Of a stretch of 64,000 nucleotides of DNA, positions 38,766 to 47,546 are shown piece by piece. Within the stretch, counting starts at the first letter, position 1; each line of letters begins with the position of its first letter. Source of the stretch: Paraburkholderia largidicola (GTDB lineage Bacteria > Pseudomonadota > Gammaproteobacteria > Burkholderiales > Burkholderiaceae); the NCBI RefSeq assembly GCF_013426895.1, contig NZ_AP023176.1, positions 2,278,402-2,342,401 on the forward strand, written 5' to 3'. Under the pieces are notes generated by a model. The model had not been told where the DNA came from. It ran no database searches and saw only the letters and a list, made by a program, of their open reading frames with translations. The position numbers were made by a program, and so were the translations under genes.

Positions 38766-38881
38766 TCGCCCGAACCGGGGCCGCGCAGCGTTGCGCTATA
38801 GTCATACGCACATCCGATACCTGGCGGCAACGACGCAGCCCCGCCCAACGCGGCAAAGCGCCGGCGCAGCCTGCTCACATC

Positions 38882-39652
38882 ATGCCCGACACGCCCATCC
38901 AGGTGCTGCTCGTCGACGACGACGCCGACCTGCGCGACCTGCTTCGCAATTTCTTCCAGCAACGCGGCATCGAATTCTCGGTGCTGCACGATGCCACGCA
39001 TCTCGCGCGCAGACTCGAGCGCGAGCGTCCGTCCATCATCGTGCTCGACCTGATGATGCCCGGCGTCGACGGACTCACGGCGCTCAAGCAGTTGCGCGCC
39101 AGCGGCGACACGATTCCCGTCGTCATGCTGACGGCGCGCGCCGATGGCGTGGACCGCGTGATCGGCCTCGAACTCGGCGCGGACGACTATCTCGGCAAGC
39201 CGTTCATGCCGCAGGAATTGCTCGCGCGCATTCATGCCGTGCTGCGCCGCCATCAGCTGCATCCCGAAGCGCCCGCCACCGAGCATCGCGAGGCGCTCGT
39301 GTTCGGCCGCTTCCGGTTGGACTTCGCATCGCGCACGCTCTTTCGCGACAACGAACCCGTCAAGCTGACGGGCAGCGAATATGCGCTGCTCGAAGTGTTC
39401 GCGCAGCATCCGATGGAAACGCTGTCGCGCACGCGCATCGTCGATCTGCTGCATGGGCCGGATTCGGAAGTGACGGAGCGCGGCATCGACGTGCCCGTGT
39501 GGCGGCTGCGGCGTCTGCTCGAGGACGATCCCGCTGCGCCGCGCCGCATCCAGACGATGCGCGGCATCGGCTATATGTTCGTGCCGGGCGAAGGCGGTGA
39601 AGTCGACGACGGCGGCGACGACAGCGAAGGCGACGACAGCGCATCGCAATGA
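38882..39652 (+). CDS. OmpR-family response regulator
   Basis: A 256-residue cytosolic transcription factor. The receiver domain (residues about 6-118) has the acidic pocket DDDAD, the phospho-acceptor Asp56 (IIVLDLMMPGVDG) and Lys near PFMPQE. The C-terminal winged helix (about 145-240) contains FARHPMETL-like and LSRTRIVDLLHG regions and ends with RIQTMRGIGYMFVPGEGG. An unusual acidic tail (GGDDSEGDDSASQ) extends past the DNA-binding domain. The stop codon overlaps the kinase start as ATGA. It resembles RstA/OmpR-type regulators. It likely binds the ten-base-period direct repeats found at several promoters in this window. Confidence 0.92.
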   Translation: MPDTPIQVLLVDDDADLRDLLRNFFQQRGIEFSVLHDATHLARRLERERPSIIVLDLMMPGVDGLTALKQLRASGDTIPVVMLTARADGVDRVIGLELGADDYLGKPFMPQELLARIHAVLRRHQLHPEAPATEHREALVFGRFRLDFASRTLFRDNEPVKLTGSEYALLEVFAQHPMETLSRTRIVDLLHGPDSEVTERGIDVPVWRLRRLLEDDPAAPRRIQTMRGIGYMFVPGEGGEVDDGGDDSEGDDSASQ

Positions 39653-40902
39653 AAAACCCGTTCAATACGCTGTTTGGCCGTCTCGCGACGCTGACGGTCG
39701 GTCTGATCGTGGCCGTGCACGTGACGTCGCTGTTCGTCGTCGATCGCGATCGCGGCCATATCGACGCCGAGCACGCGCGCCGCGACGTGCTGCTGGCCGT
39801 GCAGGCCAAGCACGACGGCGACGCAGCCGCTACGCACGTCGCGCAGACGCTCGGCATCGAATATGTCGCCGATGCCGATGTGATCCGCCTGGGCTGTCCG
39901 AACCAGTGCCAGGGCTCCGACGCGCCGTTCGAGCACGATCTGTTGCCGCGCCTGCCCGCAGACAGCCGCGTCGTGTTCGATCCGCACACGGGCTCGTTGT
40001 GGGTACGGTACGGCAACGAGCCGTACTGGCTCTTCATGCGCAATGCGAATCTGCCGGGCATGCGCTTTCTCGGCTCGTCGCTGGTGATGCTGGTGCTGGC
40101 CGTTTGCGCCGCGCTGCTGGCCGCGTGGCAGTTTCAGCGGCCGTTGCACCGGCTGGCGGACGCGGCGCGCGAGTTCAGGATCGGCCGGCGCGTGCCGCCC
40201 GTGACGGCGAGCGGTCCCGCTGAAATGCGCGCGCTGATCGGCGACTTCAACCAGATGATGCGCGAGCTCGCGCAGTCCGAGCAGGAGCGCGCCGTGATGC
40301 TGGCGGGCGTCGCGCACGATCTGCGCGCGCCGATCACGCGCATGCAGGTGCGCGCGGACCTGCTGCCCGACGCGGCGAATCGCAGCGGCTTCCTGCGCGA
40401 TGCCGAGTCGCTGTCGCGCATCGTCACGCAGTTTCTCGACTATGCGCGCGATACGGCTGATCCGTCACCGCACGCGAACGTCGATGCGCATTGCCGCCGT
40501 CATTATGGCGACGGACTCGACGACGAAGCACTCGTGCGTCTGCATCTGAATGCGGGCGATGGCTTCAATCTGCCGCTCGTGGACCTCGACCGGATACTGT
40601 CGAACCTGATCGAAAATGCGATGAACTACGGCGAGCCGCCCGTCGAGATTTCGACGTCCGCGCATCACGGGGTCTACACGCTGATCGTTCGCGATCATGG
40701 CCCGGGCATTCCGCGCGAGCAACTCGAACGCGCGCTTCAGCCGTTCACACGGCTCGATCCGGCGCGCGGCGGCGACGCGCATTGCGGCCTCGGCCTCGCG
40801 ATCGTGCGGCGGCTTACGCGCTACAACGGCGGACAGTTCGAATGCGATAACGCCCCCGATGGCGGGTTTCGCGTGACGCTGACGTTCGGGCGCGAAGCCT
40901 AG
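39649..40902 (+). CDS. Sensor histidine kinase, partner of the OmpR-type regulator
   Basis: A 417-residue membrane kinase. TM1 is about residues 10-30, the periplasmic sensor about 31-140, and TM2 about 143-163 (SLVMLVLAVCAALLAAW), followed by a HAMP linker, a HisKA domain with phospho-His223 (LAGVAHDLRAPITRM) and a HATPase domain with N-box NLIENAMNYG, G1 DHGPGIP and GLGLAIVRRL. The small periplasmic domain holds a CPNQC pair (Cys83 and Cys87), which could bind a metal or sense thiol redox state. The adjacent RcnB-like gene makes an envelope or metal signal plausible. Confidence 0.92.
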   Translation: MKNPFNTLFGRLATLTVGLIVAVHVTSLFVVDRDRGHIDAEHARRDVLLAVQAKHDGDAAATHVAQTLGIEYVADADVIRLGCPNQCQGSDAPFEHDLLPRLPADSRVVFDPHTGSLWVRYGNEPYWLFMRNANLPGMRFLGSSLVMLVLAVCAALLAAWQFQRPLHRLADAAREFRIGRRVPPVTASGPAEMRALIGDFNQMMRELAQSEQERAVMLAGVAHDLRAPITRMQVRADLLPDAANRSGFLRDAESLSRIVTQFLDYARDTADPSPHANVDAHCRRHYGDGLDDEALVRLHLNAGDGFNLPLVDLDRILSNLIENAMNYGEPPVEISTSAHHGVYTLIVRDHGPGIPREQLERALQPFTRLDPARGGDAHCGLGLAIVRRLTRYNGGQFECDNAPDGGFRVTLTFGREA

Positions 40903-40935
40903 CGGCGCGTTTCTTGTCACGCAGCGTCGCAAACG

Positions 40936-40962
40936 AAATGCCGCCCACGACGGGCGGCATTT
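40936..40962. terminator. Bidirectional terminator between the kinase and RcnB-like genes
   Basis: AAATGCCGCCC and GGGCGGCATTT form a perfect 11-base stem with a five-base loop and a T run on both strands. It lies between two convergent genes and serves both. Confidence 0.9.
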
Positions 40963-40969
40963 TCATGAA

Positions 40970-41389
40970 TCAACGATGCGGCGCGAGCAGGATGCTCGAA
41001 ATCACGCCTGTCGCGATCGCGGCGAGCACGAAGTCGCCATTGACCTGCACCCATTGATAACCCGACGGCGGCGGCTGAAGATCGTGCCCACGCCAGTCGT
41101 CGACGACATATTGCGGACCGCGATAGTCGGGCGGCAAGCGGTCGCCGCGATGCCAGTCGCGGTGCGGCACCGGACGATGCGATGCCTCGGCGCGGACCGG
41201 GCCGCCAGCGCGTTGCGGCCCACCGGGGCCACCAGGACCGCCGGGACCATCATCGGGACCACCGCGCTCGTCGGCAGCGGGATGGCGGCCCGGGCCGCCG
41301 TCATCGCCCGGCGCGTATTGCGCGAACGCCTGAGTTTGAGCAACGGCACACGAAGCAGCAAGCAACAATACAGATACGACTTTTTTCAT
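40970..41389 (-). CDS. RcnB-like periplasmic protein
   Basis: A 139-residue secreted protein. A Sec signal peptide ends near QTQAFA-QY (about residue 23). The middle is a low-complexity Gly/Pro/Arg/Asp region with several GGP repeats. The C-terminal 55 residues carry the RcnB pattern: GDRLPPDYRGPQYVVDDWRG, then LQPPPSGYQWVQVNGDFVLAAIATGVI. RcnB is a periplasmic factor of nickel/cobalt homeostasis in E. coli; many Burkholderiaceae homologues are uncharacterised. GGGGGAG precedes the ATG. A perfect GTAAG-N5-GTAAG repeat on the same strand lies about 60 bases upstream, suggesting control by the nearby two-component system. Confidence 0.82.
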   Translation of the reverse strand: MKKVVSVLLLAASCAVAQTQAFAQYAPGDDGGPGRHPAADERGGPDDGPGGPGGPGGPQRAGGPVRAEASHRPVPHRDWHRGDRLPPDYRGPQYVVDDWRGHDLQPPPSGYQWVQVNGDFVLAAIATGVISSILLAPHR

Positions 41390-41447
41390 CAAACACTCCC
41401 CCAAATAAAGTGAGAGTGTTTTCCGGCGCAACGATTCAAACGGCGTC

Positions 41448-41462
41448 CTTACTGTGTCTTAC
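41448..41462 (-). promoter_or_regulatory. Perfect GTAAG-N5-GTAAG repeat upstream of the RcnB-like gene
   Basis: Read on the minus strand the site is GTAAGACACAGTAAG, the most exact copy in the window, 59 bases before the RcnB-like start codon and pointing towards it. Confidence 0.6.
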
Positions 41463-41471
41463 AGGCCGCTT

Positions 41472-42641
41472 TTAGCCTTGCTCCACAGGCAGTTCGAGAC
41501 GCGCCAGCTCCGCGAAATATCGCGCGCCCGTCAGCAGGATATCGTCGTTGAAATCGTAGGTGGCGTTGTGCAAGGGCACGCCGCCCTTCTCCGCCGACTC
41601 ACCATTGCCGATGAAGATAAAGTTGCCGGGAACGGCCTGCAGGAACGCGCCGAAGTCTTCGGAGATCATCATCGGCGGCACGTCGGCATCGACGTGTTCC
41701 GCGCCCGCGATATTGCGCGCCGCGCTCACCGCCACATCGACGCATTGCGCGGAGTTCACCGTCGGCGCGAACTCGTGCGTGTATTCGAAGGTGCAATCCG
41801 CACCATGTGCCCGGCAGATGCCTTCGCTCACTTCACGCATGCGCGTTTCGAGCAGCGTCTGCACTTCACGCGAGTAACTGCGCGTATCGCCCTTGATGAC
41901 CACGTTCGACGGGATCACGTTTCTGAGTCCATCCGTTATGAACTCCGTGCAGGAGATCACCGCTTGAAGACCCGGATCGAGATTGCGTGACACGATGGTT
42001 TGCAGCGCGAGCACGATCTGCGATGCAACGACGATGGGATCGACGCCCATATGCGGACGCGCCGCATGCGTGCCGCGCCCCTTGATGTGAATGACGAAGT
42101 TGTCTTCGCTCGCCATGATGCCGCCGGCGCGCGTCGCAAATGTTCCTGCACGCATGCCGGGCATATTGTGCGCGCCGAAAATGGCGTCGACGGGAAAGCG
42201 CTCGAACAGTCCATCCGCCATCATCGCCTTCGCGCCGCGTCCGTGTTCTTCGGCGGGCTGGAAGATGAAGCGCACCGTGCCGTTGAAATCGCGTCGCTCG
42301 GCAAGCAGTCGCGCTGCGCCGAGAATCATCGACATATGCCCGTCGTGTCCGCAAGCATGCATCTTTCCCGGCGTACGCGAAGCATGCGTGCGCGCGGGCG
42401 CGTGCTCCGTGATGTTCAGCGCGTCCATGTCGGCACGCAGGCCGATTGCACGTTTGCCGCTGCCGACCGTCAGGTTCGCAACCAGCCCCGTTCCGCCGAT
42501 GCCGCGATGCACGTCGAGCCCCAGAGTCGCAAGAATGTTCGCGACATAGTCGGACGTGTCGACCTCTTCGAAACCCGTCTCGGGATACTGATGCAGATGT
42601 TGGCGCCAGTTCTTCAGTTGTCCCTGCAGCGTGCTTTCCAT
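41472..42641 (-). CDS. M20 family amidohydrolase (hippurate/N-acyl-amino acid hydrolase type)
   Basis: A 389-residue cytosolic metallopeptidase-like hydrolase that cleaves N-acyl or aminoacyl amide bonds. Metal ligands of the M20D group are visible: Cys and His in KMHACGHDGHM, Glu-Glu in FQPAEEHGRGAKAM, His in GAHNMPGM and a late His in VPLHNATYDFND. The lid domain in between mediates dimerisation. The start (MESTLQGQLKNW) lies 37 bases after the diaminopropionate ammonia-lyase gene, with which it likely forms an operon. A joint role in using N-acylated or oxalylated diamino acids or similar compounds is possible (inference). Confidence 0.9.
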   Translation of the reverse strand: MESTLQGQLKNWRQHLHQYPETGFEEVDTSDYVANILATLGLDVHRGIGGTGLVANLTVGSGKRAIGLRADMDALNITEHAPARTHASRTPGKMHACGHDGHMSMILGAARLLAERRDFNGTVRFIFQPAEEHGRGAKAMMADGLFERFPVDAIFGAHNMPGMRAGTFATRAGGIMASEDNFVIHIKGRGTHAARPHMGVDPIVVASQIVLALQTIVSRNLDPGLQAVISCTEFITDGLRNVIPSNVVIKGDTRSYSREVQTLLETRMREVSEGICRAHGADCTFEYTHEFAPTVNSAQCVDVAVSAARNIAGAEHVDADVPPMMISEDFGAFLQAVPGNFIFIGNGESAEKGGVPLHNATYDFNDDILLTGARYFAELARLELPVEQG

Positions 42642-42678
42642 TTCGGTTGTCCTTGTCGTTCGGGTTCGTGTGCGCCGG

Positions 42679-43899
42679 TTAGCGGACGCAGCTTGGCAGC
42701 CACGCCTGCTGACGCGCGGCCACGGCTTGCGCCGATTCGCCGACGAACTGCGCATAAGCTTCCGGCGCCGTCGCGCCTTCCGTGTTGATGACGAGCACGC
42801 GTGCGTGACGATCGAGGCCTGCCGCGCGCGCGCGTTCGCCATCTCGCATCAACGCGCAAAGGCCCGCAAAACCCGCCGCGCCCGATTCACCGGCGACAAG
42901 CGGCACATCGTCGCCCGCGCTCTTTGCCAGGCGGCGCATCGCGTCGACTGCGTCGTCGTCATCGATCAGCATGAAATCGTCGATGCATTGCTCCAGGATC
43001 TTCCACGCGAGCGGCGATGTTTCGCCGCAGGCGAGACCCGCCATCACGGAATCGACCGATCCCGTCGCTCGCGCTGCGTGTCCGGCAATGGCGCTCTGAT
43101 ACAGGCAGTCCGCCTGACGCGGTTCGACGACGATGAAACGCGGCCTTTGCGCGCCGCCGCGTTCCCAAAGATAGCTCGCGACACCCGCCGCAAGTCCGCC
43201 TACGCCGCCTTGCAAAAAGACATGCGTGAACGCCGGCGCATCCGCGGATTGCTCGATGATTTCAGCGGCAATCGTGCCGTAGCCTTGCATGACGTCGCGC
43301 GGAATGGCCTCGTAGCCGTCATACGATGTGTCCGAGACCACGTGCCAGCCGTTGTTCTTCGCGAGCGTCGCCGCGTGTTCGACCGATTCGTCGTAGTTGC
43401 CCGCAATGCGGACGATACGCGCGCCATACGCGGCAATCGCCTGTTCCCGCTCGGCGCTGACGTTCGCGTGCAGCACGATCACGCAATGGCAACCGATGCT
43501 CTGCGCAGCGGCCGCGAGCGCCTTGCCGTGATTGCCGTCCGTCGCGCTGATGACGGTGAGATTGGCGAGCATCCCGGCATAGCGGCCTTCGATAAGCGCC
43601 TGCGGTTCGATGTCGTGCGCGTGCCATAGACGCATGACGAGACGCATCAACGCGATCGGTGCGCCCAGCGCCTTGAAGCTGCCCAGCGGCGAGCGGAACG
43701 ACTCGTCCTTGACGCACAGACCCGCGATGCCCAGTTGTGATGCCGCATCCGGCAGTTCCCACAATGGCGTGGCCTGCTGGCTGATGAGGTTCCAGACCGA
43801 CAGCCATGCGCGGCTTTGATCCGCCGACTCGACATTGAGAATGGTCCGCAGCGTATCCGGGTAGGCGACGTGAATGGCGCGGGGATTGGAGATCAGCAT
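42679..43899 (-). CDS. dpaL: Diaminopropionate ammonia-lyase
   Basis: A 406-residue PLP-dependent fold-type II lyase that converts 2,3-diaminopropionate to pyruvate and two ammonia molecules. The PLP lysine is Lys76 in SPLGSFKALGAPIAL, the substrate-binding motif is SATDGNHGKALA, and the phosphate-binding glycine loop is LQGGVGGLAAGVA. The motif context RSPLGSFKALG distinguishes the family from threonine dehydratases. The ATG for MLISNPRAIHVAY has GGAG about ten bases upstream and gives a length close to E. coli YgeX (398). The frame continues open 45 codons upstream. An Lrp-type regulator gene is divergent. Confidence 0.9.
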   Translation of the reverse strand: MLISNPRAIHVAYPDTLRTILNVESADQSRAWLSVWNLISQQATPLWELPDAASQLGIAGLCVKDESFRSPLGSFKALGAPIALMRLVMRLWHAHDIEPQALIEGRYAGMLANLTVISATDGNHGKALAAAAQSIGCHCVIVLHANVSAEREQAIAAYGARIVRIAGNYDESVEHAATLAKNNGWHVVSDTSYDGYEAIPRDVMQGYGTIAAEIIEQSADAPAFTHVFLQGGVGGLAAGVASYLWERGGAQRPRFIVVEPRQADCLYQSAIAGHAARATGSVDSVMAGLACGETSPLAWKILEQCIDDFMLIDDDDAVDAMRRLAKSAGDDVPLVAGESGAAGFAGLCALMRDGERARAAGLDRHARVLVINTEGATAPEAYAQFVGESAQAVAARQQAWLPSCVR

Positions 43900-44069
43900 C
43901 CGTTGTTGCTCCAGAAATCGGACCGCTTCGGCGGTCCGTTGATCAAAACTCGGCGTGCTTATGCGCAAAGCCCTGATGAAATGATATTGCGCAACACCAT
44001 CAATAAAGTCTCGAAGTTTGGCGTTATCGTGCAAAAATATCTCTTACATAACGGCCCCGACGCGAAACC

Positions 44070-44549
44070 ATGGCGACTCAACTCGACAACTTCGATCGCA
44101 AGCTTCTGATGGAAGTCCAGCGCGATGCGCAGATTCCCCAGACCGAACTCGGTGTGCGCGTCAATCTGTCGACGGCCGCCGTCAACCGCAGATTGCGCCG
44201 TCTCGCGGACGAAGGCGTGATCGACCGATACGCGGCGATCGTCGCGCCCGAGGAAGTGGATTACCCGCTGACCATCGTCGCGAACGTCGAAGTCGAGAGC
44301 GAGCAGATCGATCTGCTCGACGCAATGAAACGCACCTTCGCGCAGTGTCCGCAGATCCAGCAGTGCTACTACGTCGCGGGCGAATGGGACTTCGTGCTCG
44401 TCATGACGGTGCGCAACATGGACCAGTACACCGAACTCACGCGGCAACTCTTCTTTTCCAACAACAACGTCAAGCGCTTCAAGACGCTGGTGAGCATGAG
44501 CCGCGTGAAAGTGGGCCTGGGCGTGCCTGTCGATATCGTCGACGAATGA
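44070..44549 (+). CDS. Lrp/AsnC family transcriptional regulator
   Basis: A 159-residue regulator with an N-terminal winged helix (residues about 5-60, QTELGVRVNLSTAAVNRRLRRL) and a C-terminal RAM ligand domain (VANVEVESEQIDLLDAMKRTF to MSRVKVGLGV). Such proteins form octamers that respond to amino acids. It is divergent from the dpaL-amidohydrolase operon, and a LivK-type gene converges on it, so it most likely controls these genes in response to an amino acid substrate. The 170-base divergent region holds TTGCGCAA and a GTTAT/ATAAC inverted repeat (44021-44054), possible binding sites. Confidence 0.9.
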   Translation: MATQLDNFDRKLLMEVQRDAQIPQTELGVRVNLSTAAVNRRLRRLADEGVIDRYAAIVAPEEVDYPLTIVANVEVESEQIDLLDAMKRTFAQCPQIQQCYYVAGEWDFVLVMTVRNMDQYTELTRQLFFSNNNVKRFKTLVSMSRVKVGLGVPVDIVDE

Positions 44550-44553
44550 CGCC

Positions 44554-45690
44554 TCACCGTACGACAGTGCGGTCGGTCCAGTTGCCCTGATCGAACTGCC
44601 GGACAGTGATCGCACCGTTACGGATATCGCCTTTGTCGTCGAACTGGATCGGCCCCGTCACGCCGTCGAGCTTCGCCGCGCGCAGCTTCGGCAGATAGGC
44701 TTTCGGATCCGTCGATCCCGCCGCCTGCATCGCATTCGCAATCGCGATCACCGCGTCGTACGCATACGGCGCGTATAACTGCACGGGCACGCCGAAGCGC
44801 TGTTCATAGCGTTTGAAGAACTCCGGCCCTTGCGGCATCTTGGCGGGCGGCACGCCTGCCAGCGTGCAGTACGTGTGGCTGCTCATCGACGCGCCCGCCA
44901 GCTTGATGAACTGCGGCGTGCACGCTTCATCGCCTGCAACGAACTTGACCTTCAGCCCGAGCTTCTGCGCCTGCTGCACGAATGCGGCGGCCTGCGTGTC
45001 GCCGCCCGTGAACGCGATACCGTCCGGTTGACGGCTCTTGATGGTCGTGAGTATCGCCATCCAGTTGGTCGTCTTGTCGGTGCCGTATTCGCGCGCGACC
45101 ACGTTGCCGCCCGCCGCCTTGACGGCCTTTTCGACTTCGTCGGCAAGACCTTGCCCGTATGCCGTGCGGTCGTCGACGATCGCGATTTTGCGCGCGCCGA
45201 GATCGCGAACCAGATAGGTGCCGATCACCGTGCCTTGTCTCACGTCGTTGGCCACCATGCGGAACACGTTGGTGAAGCCTTGCTGCGTCAGTTTCGGATT
45301 GGTGGCGGACTCGGTGATCATCGGCACGCCCGCGTCCGAATAGATTTTCGATGCCGGAATCGACGTGCCCGAATTCGCGTGCCCGACGACGCCCGCCACG
45401 CCGTCGTCGATCAGCTTCTGCGCAACGGTTACGGCCGTTTTCGGATCGGCCGCATCGTCCTGCGAATCGAGGACGAACGTCACGCTCTGTCCATTGATGC
45501 GAATCTTGCGGCTGTTCAGATCCTCGATCGCGAGGCGTACGCCGTTCTCGTCGTCTTTGCCGATGTGCGACAGCTCGCCCGTCAAAGGCGATACCTGTCC
45601 GATCTTCACGGTGAGATCCGCATGCGCCGCAAGCGGCTGCAATGCCAGCGCGGTGAGCATCAGGAGCGATAGGGGTCGAAGTGTTTGCAT
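44554..45690 (-). CDS. Branched-chain amino acid-type ABC transporter substrate-binding protein
   Basis: A 378-residue periplasmic protein of SBP family 4 (LivK/LivJ). A signal peptide ends near LAAHA-DL (about residue 24). Conserved stretches are KIGQVSPLTGELSHIGKDDENGVRLAI, the GVVGHANSGTSIPASKIY ligand region and IAIVDDRTAYGQGLADEVEKA. It binds branched-chain or related amino acids and delivers them to a LivHMGF importer, whose genes are not here. It converges on the Lrp gene with a gap of four bases. A ligand related to the dpaL pathway is possible but unproven. Confidence 0.9.
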   Translation of the reverse strand: MQTLRPLSLLMLTALALQPLAAHADLTVKIGQVSPLTGELSHIGKDDENGVRLAIEDLNSRKIRINGQSVTFVLDSQDDAADPKTAVTVAQKLIDDGVAGVVGHANSGTSIPASKIYSDAGVPMITESATNPKLTQQGFTNVFRMVANDVRQGTVIGTYLVRDLGARKIAIVDDRTAYGQGLADEVEKAVKAAGGNVVAREYGTDKTTNWMAILTTIKSRQPDGIAFTGGDTQAAAFVQQAQKLGLKVKFVAGDEACTPQFIKLAGASMSSHTYCTLAGVPPAKMPQGPEFFKRYEQRFGVPVQLYAPYAYDAVIAIANAMQAAGSTDPKAYLPKLRAAKLDGVTGPIQFDDKGDIRNGAITVRQFDQGNWTDRTVVR

Positions 45691-46023
45691 GGTCGTCAGC
45701 TTGAAGAGTGGGCTCGCGCTCGGGGATGGAGGTTTTCGCCATCCGGTTTCGCCTTGGGCTGCTTTGCAAGGCTGTATCGATCGTATTCGCGCGCCCTGAT
45801 CGCCAAAATTTGCAGCCCGCCCGTTCCCGCAAAATCCAGTCGATACAGCCGACGTTCGAGAGATTTTTTATCGCGCCGCCGCTTTTTGCCTGATTCCGCC
45901 CGAAGCATGCGCCCTCATTCTTCGCTAATTCCCCGCCGATACGATGCAGATCATTCGAAGTGCAGTCCGTCATCACCGATCCGAAACCATTTCGTCTGAC
46001 GCATTCGTCTGAAGGAGAACATC
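45691..46023. other. Intergenic region between divergent genes
   Basis: This 333-base stretch separates the LivK-type gene (minus) from a small membrane-protein gene (plus) and must hold both promoters. I see no strong promoter match, hairpin or credible small gene in it. AAGGAGAACATC at its right end is the ribosome binding site of the membrane-protein gene. Confidence 0.6.
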
Positions 46024-46551
46024 ATGTCGCTCGCAGCCATCATTCACGGCACGCCCATCTGGGTTTGGGTACTGCTCGCCTACCTGCTTTCGCGCGGGTT
46101 CAAGGCCATGAACAGCGGCACCGCGCCGCTTTCCCGCCTCGCCATCGTGCCGCTCGTCTTCACGGTCTGGGGCATTGCGCACCTGGTAACCGACCCGCTG
46201 ACGGGTTGGGCCGATGCGATCGTCTGGGTAGTCGCCGCGCTGGTGGGCGTCGCGGCTGGCGTGTTCATGGCGAGCCGCACGCGCTTCATCGTCGATCCGA
46301 TTGCGAACACCGTGATGCTGCCCGGTTCGATGCTGCCGCTGGCGCTGATCGTCATCACCTTCGCAACCAAGTTCTGGCTCGGCGTCGAATTGGCGACGGC
46401 AACCAGTCTCGCGTCGCTCGGCACGTATATGTTGATCAGTGCAGCCGTATCGGGCGCCGTCGCAGGCATGTTCGGTGGCCGCTTCCTGACCTACTGGCGA
46501 GCCATGAGCGCGCGCCGCATTCTCCGGACCTGTTCGCAGCAAGGCGCGTAA
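46024..46551 (+). CDS. Small hydrophobic membrane protein (DUF6622-like)
   Basis: A 175-residue inner-membrane protein with four to five hydrophobic segments. The opening IIHGTPIWVWVLLAYLLSRGFKAM, with a Trp-Val-Trp motif after TP, is typical of an uncharacterised proteobacterial family I recall as DUF6622. AAGGAG precedes the ATG by six bases. The C-terminus is basic (RRILRTCSQQ) and probably cytosolic. No catalytic residues are apparent and no function is known to me. Confidence 0.75.
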   Translation: MSLAAIIHGTPIWVWVLLAYLLSRGFKAMNSGTAPLSRLAIVPLVFTVWGIAHLVTDPLTGWADAIVWVVAALVGVAAGVFMASRTRFIVDPIANTVMLPGSMLPLALIVITFATKFWLGVELATATSLASLGTYMLISAAVSGAVAGMFGGRFLTYWRAMSARRILRTCSQQGA

Positions 46552-46690
46552 GCGAGGCACCAGCGGAAGCGGGCACGTCCGTTGCGACCCACGATTCCGA
46601 CGAAATATCGCCAAACTTGTTACTCCCAGCGTCCGCTTTCCGGGTCCAGACTGTCTCACGGCAAGCAACGCGCGATGAACAACCACCGAA

Positions 46691-46716
46691 GCCGCGCCTC
46701 ATCCCCGAGGCGCGGC
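46691..46716 (+). terminator. Strong hairpin before the DUF899 gene
   Basis: GCCGCGCCTC and GAGGCGCGGC form a perfect 10-base stem with a six-base loop. It lies 140 bases after the membrane-protein gene and just before the AGGAGG of the DUF899 gene. There is no T tract, so it is either a terminator or a structured leader. Confidence 0.45.
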
Positions 46717-46747
46717 AACGCGTTCAAATCAGGAGGTCGCAAGCGCC

Positions 46748-47533
46748 ATGACTACATCGGACGAAAACGGAAGCAACAGCGGACAACGGGCGATGCGCAC
46801 ACCACCCGTCGTATCGCAGCAGGAATGGGAAACCGCGCGCGAGCAGTTGCTCGTGAAGGAAAAAGCCCACACGCGCGCCCGCGACGCGCTCGCCGCCGAG
46901 CGCCGCCGCATGCCGTGGATGGCCGTCGACAAGTCCTACGCATTCGAGGGACCATCGGGCAAGCTCAGTCTGGCCGATCTGTTCGACGGGCGGCGTCAAC
47001 TGATCGTGTATCGCGCGTTCTATGAACCGGGCGTGTTCGGCTGGCCGGAGCATGCGTGCCGCGGCTGCTCGATGGTGGCCGACCAGGTCGCCCATGTCGC
47101 CCACCTGAACGCCCGCGATACGACGCTCGTATTCGTTTCGCGCGCGCCTCAAGCGGACATCGCCCGGTTGAAGGCGCGCATGGGCTGGCAGATCCCCTGG
47201 TTCACGATCACGGATAGCTTCGACACCGACTTCGGCGTCGGCGAATGGCACGGCACGAACGTGTTCTATCGCGACGGCAACCGGATTTTCCGCACCTACT
47301 TCATCAACAATCGCGGCGACGAGCAGATGGGCGGCACGTGGAACTATCTCGACATCACACCGCTTGGCCGGCAAGAGGTCTGGGAAGATTCACCCGAAGG
47401 CTATCCGCAGACGCCGACCTACAAGTGGTGGAACTGGCACGACAGCTATGTCGACGACGCGCCGCCCGACAGGAAGTGGGTCGAGGTGTCGGATGCGGGC
47501 GAGGCGGCGTTCAGGAACAAGCCTCAGACGTGA
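46748..47533 (+). CDS. DUF899 thioredoxin-like protein
   Basis: A 261-residue cytosolic protein of the DUF899 family, distantly related to thioredoxin/AhpC folds. Family marks are VVSQQEWETAREQLLVKEKAHTRARDALAAERRRMPW at the N-terminus and the redox-like CRGC motif (PEHACRGCSMVADQ), followed by IARLKARMGW and the C-terminal YLDITPLGRQEVWEDSPEGYPQTP. The biochemical role is unknown; a redox function is suggested by the CxxC. AGGAGG lies 11 bases before the ATG. The gene converges on the DUF4136 gene with 13 bases between. Confidence 0.9.
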   Translation: MTTSDENGSNSGQRAMRTPPVVSQQEWETAREQLLVKEKAHTRARDALAAERRRMPWMAVDKSYAFEGPSGKLSLADLFDGRRQLIVYRAFYEPGVFGWPEHACRGCSMVADQVAHVAHLNARDTTLVFVSRAPQADIARLKARMGWQIPWFTITDSFDTDFGVGEWHGTNVFYRDGNRIFRTYFINNRGDEQMGGTWNYLDITPLGRQEVWEDSPEGYPQTPTYKWWNWHDSYVDDAPPDRKWVEVSDAGEAAFRNKPQT

Positions 47534-47546
47534 GCGCCGGTGCAAG

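Noticed and set aside
41211..41262. Repeated GGxCCx units that look like a DNA tandem repeat
   Set aside because: They lie inside the RcnB-like gene and encode its Gly-Gly-Pro low-complexity linker.
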